From contig DATMGH010000076.1 in NCBI GenBank assembly GCA_035555675.1, positions 1 through 19,783 on the forward strand: a stretch of DNA of 19,783 bases, given 5' to 3'. Under the pieces are notes generated by a model. It was given only the letters and a program-made list of their open reading frames with translations. It was not told the origin of the DNA and searched no databases. This stretch comes from Solirubrobacter sp035555675 (GTDB lineage Bacteria > Actinomycetota > Thermoleophilia > Solirubrobacterales > Solirubrobacteraceae). The translations under genes and the position numbers were made by a program. Below, piece after piece: positions 1 through 7,325 of the stretch (positions within the stretch are counted from its first letter, which is position 1; each line of letters starts with the position of its first letter).

Positions 1-260
1 TGCTCGGGCGTGGTCGCCTTGTCGAGCGAGAGCATCGGGCGTGAGTGGCGGACCGGGGCGTGCAGGACGGCGGGCGCGCCGACGCGCTCGAGCGGGTTCG
101 GGTCCGGCGTCAGCTCCGGGTGCGCGCCGAGCAGCGCGCGCAGCTCGTCCTCGAGCGCGTCGTAGTCGGCGTCGGACGTCTTCGTGTCGCCCTCGTAGTA
201 GGCCTCGCGCAGCGCGGTGATCTGCTCGGCCAGCTGCGCGATCCGCTCGCGGGTGCTCAT
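1..260 (-). CDS. ligA: NAD-dependent DNA ligase, N-terminal fragment (runs off left edge)
   Basis: The reading frame starts at an ATG at 258-260 and leaves the window after about 86 residues. It shows the NAD-binding domain Ia pattern of LigA: an alpha-helical start, a Tyr-Tyr pair (21-22), the SDADYDALEDEL block, then PELTPDPNPLERVGAP and the beginning of the adenylation domain at RPMLSLDKATTPEQ. LigA seals nicks during replication and repair using NAD. The lysine nucleophile (KxDG) lies beyond the window. Two features differ from textbook LigA: EGDTKT replaces the usual hydrophobic/proline stretch before the SDA motif, and LDKATT replaces the common L-x-NAF. It may therefore be a divergent second ligase rather than the replicative one. 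The gene is divergent from the IclR regulator, with 105 bp between starts. Confidence 0.82.
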   Translation of the reverse strand, partial: MSTRERIAQLAEQITALREAYYEGDTKTSDADYDALEDELRALLGAHPELTPDPNPLERVGAPAVLHAPVRHSRPMLSLDKATTPE

Positions 261-268
261 GGCCCAGC

Positions 269-274
269 ACGATA
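269..274 (-). promoter_or_regulatory. Candidate -10 box for the ligase gene, leaderless geometry
   Basis: On the minus strand TATCGT fits the actinobacterial TANNNT -10 consensus and ends 8 nt before the ATG. No Shine-Dalgarno sequence lies in between, so transcription would start at or next to the start codon. No convincing -35 element was seen. Confidence 0.35.
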
Positions 275-352
275 GGGACGCGCTCGGCAACGTCGGCGAG
301 CACGTGCTGTGGAACGGGACGGTCGAGATCGCGCATAGTGGAAAGGGTGTTC

Positions 353-358
353 TAGGCT
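353..358 (+). promoter_or_regulatory. Candidate -10 box for the IclR gene, leaderless geometry
   Basis: TAGGCT matches TANNNT and sits exactly 7 nt before the GTG start at 366, the usual spacing of leaderless actinobacterial mRNAs. The 7-nt gap has no clear ribosome binding site. This supports the GTG at 366 as the true start. Confidence 0.4.
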
Positions 359-365
359 GCGGGAC

Positions 366-1121
366 GTGCCGCAGCCCAGGGTCCAGTCGCTCGACCGCGC
401 GCTCGACCTGCTCGAGGCCCTCGCGGACGCCGGCGAGCTCGGCGTGTCCGAGATCGCGGCCCGCACCGGGCTCGTCCCCAGCACCGCGCACCGCCTGCTC
501 GGCACGCTGGTCGCGCGCGGCTACGCGTCGCAGAACCCCGCGACCGGCCGCTACCGGCTCGGCTACAAGCTGCTCGAGCTGACCGGCGGCGTGCAGGACC
601 GGCTCGCCCGCCTGACCGCCGCGGCCAAGCCGCACCTGGAAGCGATCCAGGCGAGGACCGGCGAGACCACGAACCTGGTCGTGCTGGAAGGCCGCGACGT
701 GGTCTACATCGAGTCCGTCTCCGGCACGCGCAGCGTGCGGCTGCACACCGAGGTCGGGCGCTCGATCCCGGCGCACACGTCGGGCGCCGGCAAGGCGCTG
801 CTGGCGTGGCGCGACCCGGTGGACGTCGCCGCGCTGCTCGACGGCGCGCCGCTGGCGCCCTCGACGCCGCACACGCTCACGACGCTCGACGCGCTCCAGG
901 GCGACCTGGCGAAGATCCGCAAGCGCGGGTACGCGACCGACGACGAGGAGCACGAGCTGGGCGTCACGTGCGTGGCGACGCCGATCCTGGACGACGCGGG
1001 CGTGCCGCTGGCCGCGATCAGCGTGTCCGGGCCGGCGCCGCGGATGACCGACGCCGGCGGGTTGGCCGCCCTGCTCCGCGAGCACGCGGAGCAGGTGGCG
1101 AAAGAGCTACTCGGCCGGTAG
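366..1121 (+). CDS. IclR-family transcriptional regulator
   Basis: This 251-residue protein has the normal IclR length and domain order. The N-terminal winged helix-turn-helix covers roughly residues 7-65, with the recognition region LGVSEIAARTGLVPSTAHRLL. A linker helix follows, then the C-terminal effector-binding domain (about 80-250) carrying the family signature RGYATDDEEHELGVTCVATP near residues 187-206. IclR proteins bind small metabolites and repress or activate catabolic operons; the ligand cannot be read from the sequence. The start is GTG, giving MPQPRVQSLDRALDLL. It stands alone on the plus strand between the divergent ligase gene and the convergent rpmA, so no target operon is obvious. 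Its last 15 bases overlap the 3' end of rpmA on the opposite strand. Confidence 0.93.
   Translation: MPQPRVQSLDRALDLLEALADAGELGVSEIAARTGLVPSTAHRLLGTLVARGYASQNPATGRYRLGYKLLELTGGVQDRLARLTAAAKPHLEAIQARTGETTNLVVLEGRDVVYIESVSGTRSVRLHTEVGRSIPAHTSGAGKALLAWRDPVDVAALLDGAPLAPSTPHTLTTLDALQGDLAKIRKRGYATDDEEHELGVTCVATPILDDAGVPLAAISVSGPAPRMTDAGGLAALLREHAEQVAKELLGR
1070..1095 (-). terminator. Candidate hairpin terminator of the mreB-rpmA operon, inside the iclR 3' end
   Basis: A perfect 10-bp inverted repeat (1070-1079 with 1086-1095) encloses a 6-nt loop, GAGCAC. It begins 12 nt past the rpmA stop codon on the minus strand, where a terminator would be expected. No T-run follows, as is common for high-GC actinobacterial hairpins. 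The same bases encode LLREHAEQV of the IclR protein, so the palindrome could be incidental. Confidence 0.4.
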
Positions 1122-1361
1122 GACCGAGATGACGCGGCCCCGGCGGCCTTCCTTGAACTCCACGGTGCCCGCCGCGCGAGCGTAGATCGTGTCGTCCTTG
1201 CCGATGCCGGCGCCCGCGCCGGGCTTGAACTTGGTGCCGCGCTGACGGACGATGATCTCGCCGCCGGTCACGGCCTGGCCGGCGAAGACCTTCACGCCGA
1301 GGCGCTTGGCGTTGGAGTCGCGGCCGTTGCGGGAGGAGCCGAGGCCCTTCTTATGTGCCAT
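1107..1361 (-). CDS. rpmA: 50S ribosomal protein bL27
   Basis: The 84-residue protein has the full bL27 pattern. The N-terminus MAHKKGLGSSRNGRDSNAKRLG, next to the peptidyl-transferase centre in known ribosomes, lacks the cleavable extension found in Firmicutes. The conserved core contains GGEIIVRQRGTKFKPG and ends in GRVISVLPAE. It starts 8 nt after the rplU stop, and the end of rplU supplies AAGGGG as a plausible ribosome binding site, so the two are almost certainly co-transcribed. It is the last gene of the long minus-strand operon; the GTPase gene obg, which often follows rpmA in bacteria, is absent here. Its stop codon lies inside the convergent iclR gene. Confidence 0.98.
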   Translation of the reverse strand: MAHKKGLGSSRNGRDSNAKRLGVKVFAGQAVTGGEIIVRQRGTKFKPGAGAGIGKDDTIYARAAGTVEFKEGRRGRVISVLPAE

Positions 1362-1369
1362 GAGGTCGC

Positions 1370-1687
1370 TTACCCCTTGCCGATCGACGTGATCTTGATC
1401 CGCGTCAGTTCCTGACGGTGCCCGGTGCGCCGCTTATAGCCGCGCTTGGGCTTGAACTTGAACACGCGCAGCTTCGGCCCGCGCTCGTGGCCGAGGATCT
1501 CGGCCGACACCGTCGCGGAAGTCAGCGCGTCGCCCTCGAACACGGGCTCGGCGCCGTCGGCGGCGAGCAGCAGCGGCTGCAGGGCGACCGTGGCACCGAC
1601 CTCGTCGGGCAGGCGCTCGATCAGGAGGGTCTGGCCCTCGATGACGCGGTACTGCTTACCGCCGGTCTTGATGACTGCGTAGGACAT
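1370..1687 (-). CDS. rplU: 50S ribosomal protein bL21
   Basis: The 105-residue protein opens with MSYAVIKTGGKQYRVIEGQ, the diagnostic bL21 N-terminus. It ends with the basic motif FKPKRGYKRRTGHRQELTRIKI, which contacts 23S rRNA in known ribosomes. Length is typical (about 100-105). The ATG at 1685-1687 is fixed by homology; no strong Shine-Dalgarno sequence precedes it. It lies 53 nt downstream of the RNase E/G gene and 8 nt upstream of rpmA, the usual rne-rplU-rpmA neighbourhood. The gap upstream holds one copy of an exact 23-bp repeat shared with the maf leader, so rplU may have its own regulatory site. Confidence 0.98.
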   Translation of the reverse strand: MSYAVIKTGGKQYRVIEGQTLLIERLPDEVGATVALQPLLLAADGAEPVFEGDALTSATVSAEILGHERGPKLRVFKFKPKRGYKRRTGHRQELTRIKITSIGKG

Positions 1688-1709
1688 GGTCTGGAGTCAG
1701 TTCAATATG

Positions 1710-1732
1710 AGGTCGGATGATCGGGGCGGGGC
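1710..1732 (-). repeat. 23-bp intergenic repeat, copy 1 (rplU leader)
   Basis: The bases 1710-1732 are identical to 10617-10639 in the same orientation. On the coding strand the unit begins GCCCCGCCCCGATC and ends ATCCGACCT. This copy lies 8 nt after the RNase E/G stop and 22 nt before the rplU start. Its role is unknown; it could be a protein-binding site, an RNA element or a small dispersed repeat. Confidence 0.75.
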
Positions 1733-1740
1733 TGCCGGCC

Positions 1741-3957
1741 TCAATCTTCAGCCTGAGCTTTCGCGCGCGAACGGCGCCGCCCGCCTCTGCGGCCACGGCG
1801 CCGGGGGCGAGAGGATAGCGCGTCGTCGCCGTCCTGGCCGTCGGCTCCGGTCTCCTCGACCGCGTCCTCCTCGGGCTCGGGCTCCGGCTCCGGCGTGCGC
1901 TTGCGGGCGCGGCCCTTGGGCTTGGGCGCCTCCTCCTCCACCGTGGCCGGCCGCTTGCGCGTGCGGCCCTTGGGCTTCGGCGCGACGTCGGCCTCCTCGA
2001 CCGCGGCCGGCGCCGTGCCCGCCTCGACCGGCGTCTCGTCGGCCAGCGTCTTGGCCGCCTCCGCGCGCTCGCGCCGCTTGGCCGCGCCCTTGCGCGCCGC
2101 GGCCGAGCGCCGCGCCGCCACGAGCGCCTTCTCGCGCGCCGCCGCGCGCTCGCGCGCCGCCGCCTCGGCGACCTCGGCGTCCGGCCCGACGAGCACGGCG
2201 GTGGCGATCGTGCGCCCCGCCTCCTCGATCCGGACCAGCTTCTTCTCCCCCACGAACGTGACGCCGTTGCGCACGTCGATCAGGTAGCCGTCGACCTTGG
2301 CGACCGCGTCGTCCTCGTTGTACATGTGCGGCTCGACGAGGTCGACGTGGACCTCCTCGCCCGCCCGGAACGGCACGGACTGCTCCTCGATCTCCGCGCG
2401 CGTGCCCTCCATGGTCACCGCGAAGTGGTCGAGCGGCAGGCCCTCGGAGCCCTCGAAGTGGAAGTAGACGCCGGTCTCCTGCTCGAGCGCGTGCAGCTCG
2501 CGCGCGTTGTCGGCGATGAACCAGGCCGTCACGCGCGGGTTGATCCGCAGCAGGTACGCCTCCGGCGCGTCCGGCCCCGCGTCGGCGACCATGTGGCGCA
2601 GGTGGCGCGCGAACTCGATCGCGATCGTCTCCTCGGACTTCACGACGCCCTCGCCGTGGCAGACCGCGCACGGCTTGGTCATGATCTCGCGCACGCCGTC
2701 GGTGACGTTCTGGCGCGTCATCTCGACCAGGCCGAGGGGCGAGATCTCGACCACGAACGTCTTCGTGCGGTCCTCGTCGAGCGCCTTGCGCAGGACCTTC
2801 AGCACGGCGTCGCGGTTGCGCGAGCGCGCCATGTCGATGAAGTCGATGACGATGATGCCGCCGATGTCGCGCAGCCGCAGCTGGCGCACGACCTCCTCGG
2901 CGGCCTCGAGGTTCGTCTTGGTGATCGTGTCCTCGAGCCGCGCGCTCTTGCCCTTGCCGGTGAACGAGCCCGTGTTGACGTCGATCACGGTCAGCGCTTC
3001 GGCGTAGTCGATCACCAGGTAGCCGCCGGACGGCAGGTCCACACGGCGCTCGAGCATGCCCTCGATCACGGGGTCGACCCCGTAGGCCTCGAAGAGCGGC
3101 GCCTCGGTGCCCTCGTAGAGCTCGACGCGGTCGACCAGCTCCGGCGCGGTGCGCGTGAAGAACGACACCAGGCGGTGGTGCTGCTTGGGGTCGTCGACGA
3201 TCGCGCGCTCGAAGTGCTCGGAGAAGATGTCGCGGACGACGCGGACCGAGAGGTCGGCCTCCTGGAAGACGAGCGCCGGCGCGATCGTCTCGCGCACGCG
3301 CTTCTCCAGCACCTCGTTGAGCTTGAACAGGTACTGCAGCTCGCGCTCGAAATCCGCGCGGGTGGCGCCGTGCGCCGCCGTGCGGATGATCGCGCCGCCG
3401 CCGCCCAGGTTCAGCTGCTTGGCCTCCTTGCGCAGGCGGTCGCGCTCGGCGTCCTCCAGCCGGCGCGAGACGCCGACGCCCTCGCCGGTCGGCGCGTACA
3501 CCATGTAGCGCCCGGCGATCGTGACCTCCATCGAGAGCCGCGCGCCCTTGGTCTTCAGCGGGTCCTTGACCACCTGGACGACGATCTCCTGCCCGGGCTT
3601 GAGCAGGTCCGTAATGCGCGGGCCGCTGCTCCCGCGTCCGCGCTTGGCCTGCTCGACGCCGGGCAGCACGATCTCGTCGACGTGCAGGAACCCGTTCTTG
3701 TCGAGCCCGATGTCGACGAACGCGGCCTCCAGGCCGGGCAGCACGTTGTCGACGCGGCCCTTGTAGATGTTGCCGACGATCGAGCGGCCGCCACGGCGCT
3801 CGAAGTAGATCTCCGCTACGCGGTAGCCGGTCGGGACCTGATGGGTCTTGCGGCGCCGCGAGCGGGATTTGGACGGGGCGGCCGGCTCACCGGACGCCTC
3901 CAACATGGCGACGCGCGTCTCGCCGCGGTCGACCGTCACCAGCACTTGCTTTCTCAA
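1741..3957 (-). CDS. rne: Rne/Rng-family ribonuclease (RNase E/G) with TRAM-like C-terminal extension
   Basis: RNase E/G endonucleases process rRNA and start mRNA decay. The 738-residue protein has an S1 RNA-binding domain at about 57-145 (GNIYKGRVDNVLPGLEAAFVD). The catalytic core carries both Mg-binding aspartates: D326 in VIDVNTG and D372 in IVIDFIDM. The zinc-link CAVC follows at 430-433. Residues 531-591 form a beta-rich TRAM-like segment (VDGYLIDVRNG...VRIEEAGRTIATAVLV). An Ala/Arg-rich helix comes next, then two PKPKGR(T/A)RKR repeats, an acidic stretch and a terminal Arg-rich RGRRGGRRRSR tail. No degradosome-scaffold motifs were recognised. The start is TTG at 3955-3957, 9 nt after the rodA stop, with GAGG 7 nt upstream; an ATG just upstream is out of frame. 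The symbol could equally be rng. Confidence 0.95.
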   Translation of the reverse strand: MRKQVLVTVDRGETRVAMLEASGEPAAPSKSRSRRRKTHQVPTGYRVAEIYFERRGGRSIVGNIYKGRVDNVLPGLEAAFVDIGLDKNGFLHVDEIVLPGVEQAKRGRGSSGPRITDLLKPGQEIVVQVVKDPLKTKGARLSMEVTIAGRYMVYAPTGEGVGVSRRLEDAERDRLRKEAKQLNLGGGGAIIRTAAHGATRADFERELQYLFKLNEVLEKRVRETIAPALVFQEADLSVRVVRDIFSEHFERAIVDDPKQHHRLVSFFTRTAPELVDRVELYEGTEAPLFEAYGVDPVIEGMLERRVDLPSGGYLVIDYAEALTVIDVNTGSFTGKGKSARLEDTITKTNLEAAEEVVRQLRLRDIGGIIVIDFIDMARSRNRDAVLKVLRKALDEDRTKTFVVEISPLGLVEMTRQNVTDGVREIMTKPCAVCHGEGVVKSEETIAIEFARHLRHMVADAGPDAPEAYLLRINPRVTAWFIADNARELHALEQETGVYFHFEGSEGLPLDHFAVTMEGTRAEIEEQSVPFRAGEEVHVDLVEPHMYNEDDAVAKVDGYLIDVRNGVTFVGEKKLVRIEEAGRTIATAVLVGPDAEVAEAAARERAAAREKALVAARRSAAARKGAAKRRERAEAAKTLADETPVEAGTAPAAVEEADVAPKPKGRTRKRPATVEEEAPKPKGRARKRTPEPEPEPEEDAVEETGADGQDGDDALSSRPRRRGRRGGRRRSRAKAQAED

Positions 3958-3966
3958 AGGACAACC

Positions 3967-5163
3967 TCATTGGAATACGGTGGCCCTGCCCTTGCGGTCC
4001 GCCGTCTCGCGCGCCTGCGCGTTGATGGAGTGCAAGAGCCCGAGGGCCAGGAAGGTGGCGAGCATCGACGAGCCGCCGAAGCTCAGAAGTGGAGCGGTCA
4101 CGCCGGTGATCGGCATGATGCCCACGTTCATCCCGATGCTCACGAAGAGCTGGTACAGCAGCATCACGGCGATACCGCCGGCGATCAGCGCACCGAAGAG
4201 GTTCTTCGAGATCGTCAGGATGCGAAGCGCGCGCCAGATCAAGAGCGCGTACAGCGATAGGACCAACGCGCAACCGGCGAACCCGTAGGTCTCCCCGATC
4301 ACGGCGTAGATGAAGTCGGTCTGGTGCTCGGGCAGGTAGTCGAGCTTGGTCTGCGTGGCGTTCTCGACGCCACGACCGGTCTTCTCGCCCGAGCCGATCG
4401 CGATCCGGGCCTGCGCCTGCTGGTACCCGGTCTCCCCGGGGTCCGCGGACGGATGCAGGAACGCGGTCAGGCGATCCACCTGGTACGGCTTGAGCAGTTC
4501 GACGCCGACCTTCGGCGCCACCACCAGGACGAACGTGAGGCTGAGCGCGAACATCGCGATCAGCGCCGCGAAATGCCGCCACGGCGCGCCGGCCACGAAC
4601 AGGATCGCCATCGTCCCGAAGATGTAGACGGTCGCCGAGCCGAGGTCCGGCTCGGCCATCACGAGCATCGTCGGGAACAGCCCGAGCAACATCACCCGGG
4701 CGGTGGTCTGGCGCCCCATCTCACGCAGGCGCTCGACCACGAAGCCCGCCAGCGCGACGACCAGCAGCACTTTGCCGATCTCCGACGGCTGCACCTGGAA
4801 GCCCGGCAGCGGGATCCAGGACTTGGCGCCGCGCGTCGCCGCCGCGAGGCCGAGCACCGCGATCAACGACACGACCAGCACGCCGTAGATCGGGTAGCGC
4901 AGCTCACGCAGCCGCGAGTAGTCCAGGCGCGACACGCCGTACATCAGGACGAGCCCGACGAGGGCGTAGATCGCCTGGCGCTTGACGAAGTACGTCGGGT
5001 CGCCCTGGATGTCGTCGCGGGTCGCGCCCCTGAGCACGATCAGCGAGCAGGCGACCAGTCCGAGCGACGCCAGCAGCAGCAGCGGGTCCAGGCGCGGACG
5101 CCAGACGCGCGGCATCAGCGGAGGCGGCGGCTCGGAAGCGGGTTGGATCGACTGGGTGCTCAA
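3967..5163 (-). CDS. rodA: SEDS peptidoglycan glycosyltransferase RodA
   Basis: RodA polymerises lipid II into glycan strands at the lateral wall together with a class B PBP. The predicted 398-residue protein is strongly hydrophobic, with about ten membrane segments from residue 25 onward. It has the SEDS signatures AEPDLGSA (170-177), the extracellular LPEHQTDF with the catalytic-type aspartate D283, and ITGVTAPLLSFGGSSM (352-367). The start chosen is the TTG at 5161-5163, which overlaps the mrdA stop as TTGA and implies translational coupling; it gives a short Pro-rich cytoplasmic N-terminus. An alternative ATG at 5113-5115 would shorten it by 16 residues. The frame is open far upstream, but only inside mrdA. 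The rne gene follows after 9 nt. Confidence 0.95.
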   Translation of the reverse strand: MSTQSIQPASEPPPPLMPRVWRPRLDPLLLLASLGLVACSLIVLRGATRDDIQGDPTYFVKRQAIYALVGLVLMYGVSRLDYSRLRELRYPIYGVLVVSLIAVLGLAAATRGAKSWIPLPGFQVQPSEIGKVLLVVALAGFVVERLREMGRQTTARVMLLGLFPTMLVMAEPDLGSATVYIFGTMAILFVAGAPWRHFAALIAMFALSLTFVLVVAPKVGVELLKPYQVDRLTAFLHPSADPGETGYQQAQARIAIGSGEKTGRGVENATQTKLDYLPEHQTDFIYAVIGETYGFAGCALVLSLYALLIWRALRILTISKNLFGALIAGGIAVMLLYQLFVSIGMNVGIMPITGVTAPLLSFGGSSMLATFLALGLLHSINAQARETADRKGRATVFQ

Positions 5164-7325
5164 TTGCTCTGGTCCGAGCCGGCTCGGAACTCGCGGTTCT
5201 TCACATCGAACCACTGAGAGAGGATGAGACGCGCCGCGGGTGCCGCAGTTTCCGCGCCGAACCCGCCGCGCTCGACGGTCACGACGACGACGATCGGCCG
5301 GTTCGTGTCGTCCTTGACGAAGCACGCGTACCAGGACTGGTCGGGGTTCGGGGGGCGTTCGACCGTGCCGGTCTTGCCGTAGACCCGGTACGGGAAGCCC
5401 TTGAAGACGTCGGCGGACGTGCCGCCCTCCTCGCCGGCGGCGCGCCGCAGGCCGCCGAGCACGACGTCGAGGTCGCCCTTGTCGATCTTGAGCTTGCGCA
5501 GCGGCTTGGGGTGGAACTCCTGGATCGGGACGCCGTTGCCGTCCTCGATCGCCTGCGCGACGTGCGGGCGGACGATCGTGCCGCCGTTGGCCAGCGCGGC
5601 GTAGGCGACCGCGACCTGCAGCGGCGTCGCCTCCAGGTCGCCCTGGCCGACCGCGAGGTTGACGTTGTCACCGGTGGTCCAGCCCTTGTCGATGCCGCCG
5701 CACTCGTACAGCGCCGCCTGGCTCTGGTACGCGAGGCCGGCCTTCTTGCGGCACTTCTCGTACTTCTCGTAGCCCTTCTGGCGCCAGTCGCGGTCCGGCA
5801 CGCGGCCGGGCTGATCGGACACGTCGGCCTTGGTCGAGCGCCCGAAGCCGAACCGCTTCGCCCAGCGCTGGATCAGGTTGTCGTGGCCTTCGGCCTTCGC
5901 ACCGAGCTGGTAGAAGTAGACGTCCGACGACTTCTTGAGCGCATCGGACATGTTGATCGGACCCATCGCCTCGGCCTTGGCGTTCTGGTACTTCTGCGGG
6001 CCGAGCTCCCAGTGACCGGTGTCGTTGACGATGTCGTTGGCCTTGATCAGCCGGCCGTCGAGCGCGGCCAGCGCCACGAACGGCTTGAACGTCGAGCCGA
6101 CCGGATACACGGACTCGGTCGCGCGGTTGATCAGCGGCTCGCCGGTCGCCTCCGACGTCAGCGACTTCCACGTGCTCTGGCTGAACGGGCGCGCGAACAC
6201 GCTCGCGTCGAAGCTCGGCCGCGAGCCCATCGCCAGGATCGACCCGTCGGTCGGGTCCATCGCGACGTACGCACCGGCCTTCGCGCCGTACGACGACGCC
6301 GCGATCGCCTTGGCCAGCGCCGCGTCGCCCGCCTTCTGCAGGTTGGAGTCGAGCGTCAGCTTGAGCCGCTCGCCCTGCTTGGGCTCCTTGACCGACGCCG
6401 TGCGCGCGTCGTCGCGGCGGCCGTTGGCGTCGACCACCACCTTCTGGTAGCCGTCGGTCCCGCGCAGGTACTGGTCGTACGTGCGCTCGAGCCCGCTCTG
6501 GCCGACCCGCGTGCCGGGCGCGACGCCCTTGAACTTGGTCTCCTCGAGCTGATCGGGCCCGATCTCGAACACGCGGCCGAACAGCTGCGCCGCCATCTCG
6601 CCCTGCGGGTAGCGGCGGATGTAGCGCTCCTCGACCACGACGCCCGGGAACAGGTCCGCGTTCTCGCGCATGTAGTTGAACTCGTAGCGCTTGACGTCGG
6701 TGCGGATCGTGACGTTGGAGTACGGCGCGTCGGCGATGCCGCGGATCACCCGCTCGTGGATCGTCGTCGGCCGGATCTCCAGGACGCGCCCGATGCGCTC
6801 GTAGAGCTTGATCAGGTCGGTCTCGTTCGGGCGGACCTTCGGGACCGCGACCGGCGGAGCGGTGGCCGCCAGCTTGCGCAGGCGCGCGCGCTCGCGCTTC
6901 TCCTTCGCGGTCGCCTTGTGGTCGTCGTCGGCCAGCTGGCGCCGGTACGCGTCGTATTGCTCCTGGTAGCGCAGCCGCACGCGCTCGGCGGCCGCGAGGT
7001 CCTTCTGGTACTTGCCCGCGTCCTCGCGCACGCTCGCCGGCAGCTTGCTCGGCACGAGCTGGATCACGGCCGCGGCCTTGGTCGAGACGAGCTTGGCCTC
7101 GCCGCTGCGGTCGACGATGTCCCCGCGCGCGGCCTCGATGCGGACCTTGCGCACGCGGTTGTCGCGCGCCTGGGTGACGGCCTCCTGGCCGGTCAGCACC
7201 TGCAGGTACCAGAGGCGGAAGAACACGATCCCGAACAGCACGAACGCGATCCCGCCGAGCACGGCCACGCGCATCGCCAGCTGCGGGGTGATCGGACGGA
7301 GGCGGTCTTCGATGCGCTGGGGCAC
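5160..7325 (-). CDS. mrdA: Penicillin-binding protein 2 (elongasome transpeptidase)
   Basis: PBP2 cross-links peptidoglycan during elongation as RodA's partner. The 721-residue protein has one N-terminal membrane anchor (about 18-40) and a pedestal domain starting IEAARGDIVDRSGE. The transpeptidase domain has all three active-site motifs: S411-TFK, SSD at 466-468 and KTG at 651-653. It is longer than typical PBP2 (around 630). One insertion is a charged helical stretch at about 101-168; the other is a Cys-bounded segment at about 516-548 (C525 and C542) between the SSD and KTG motifs. The start is GTG, overlapping the mreD stop by one base (TAGTG); the stop overlaps rodA (TTGA). It belongs to the mreB-rpmA operon. 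Division PBP3 is unlikely given the mreBCD/rodA context. Confidence 0.95.
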   Translation of the reverse strand: MPQRIEDRLRPITPQLAMRVAVLGGIAFVLFGIVFFRLWYLQVLTGQEAVTQARDNRVRKVRIEAARGDIVDRSGEAKLVSTKAAAVIQLVPSKLPASVREDAGKYQKDLAAAERVRLRYQEQYDAYRRQLADDDHKATAKEKRERARLRKLAATAPPVAVPKVRPNETDLIKLYERIGRVLEIRPTTIHERVIRGIADAPYSNVTIRTDVKRYEFNYMRENADLFPGVVVEERYIRRYPQGEMAAQLFGRVFEIGPDQLEETKFKGVAPGTRVGQSGLERTYDQYLRGTDGYQKVVVDANGRRDDARTASVKEPKQGERLKLTLDSNLQKAGDAALAKAIAASSYGAKAGAYVAMDPTDGSILAMGSRPSFDASVFARPFSQSTWKSLTSEATGEPLINRATESVYPVGSTFKPFVALAALDGRLIKANDIVNDTGHWELGPQKYQNAKAEAMGPINMSDALKKSSDVYFYQLGAKAEGHDNLIQRWAKRFGFGRSTKADVSDQPGRVPDRDWRQKGYEKYEKCRKKAGLAYQSQAALYECGGIDKGWTTGDNVNLAVGQGDLEATPLQVAVAYAALANGGTIVRPHVAQAIEDGNGVPIQEFHPKPLRKLKIDKGDLDVVLGGLRRAAGEEGGTSADVFKGFPYRVYGKTGTVERPPNPDQSWYACFVKDDTNRPIVVVVTVERGGFGAETAAPAARLILSQWFDVKNREFRAGSDQSN

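Noticed and set aside
1688..1740. An L21-type ribosomal protein autoregulatory leader upstream of rplU
   Set aside because: The gap is only 53 nt and no conserved fold could be drawn. The shared 23-bp repeat also occurs before maf, which argues against an L21-specific element.
2326..4260. A 644-codon open frame on the plus strand opposite the RNase E/G and rodA genes
   Set aside because: It is rich in Arg/Ala/Val/Asp/Leu with no recognisable domain and mirrors the high GC third positions of the minus-strand genes. Similar long plus-strand frames opposite mrdA, mreC/mreB, clpX and valS have the same explanation.
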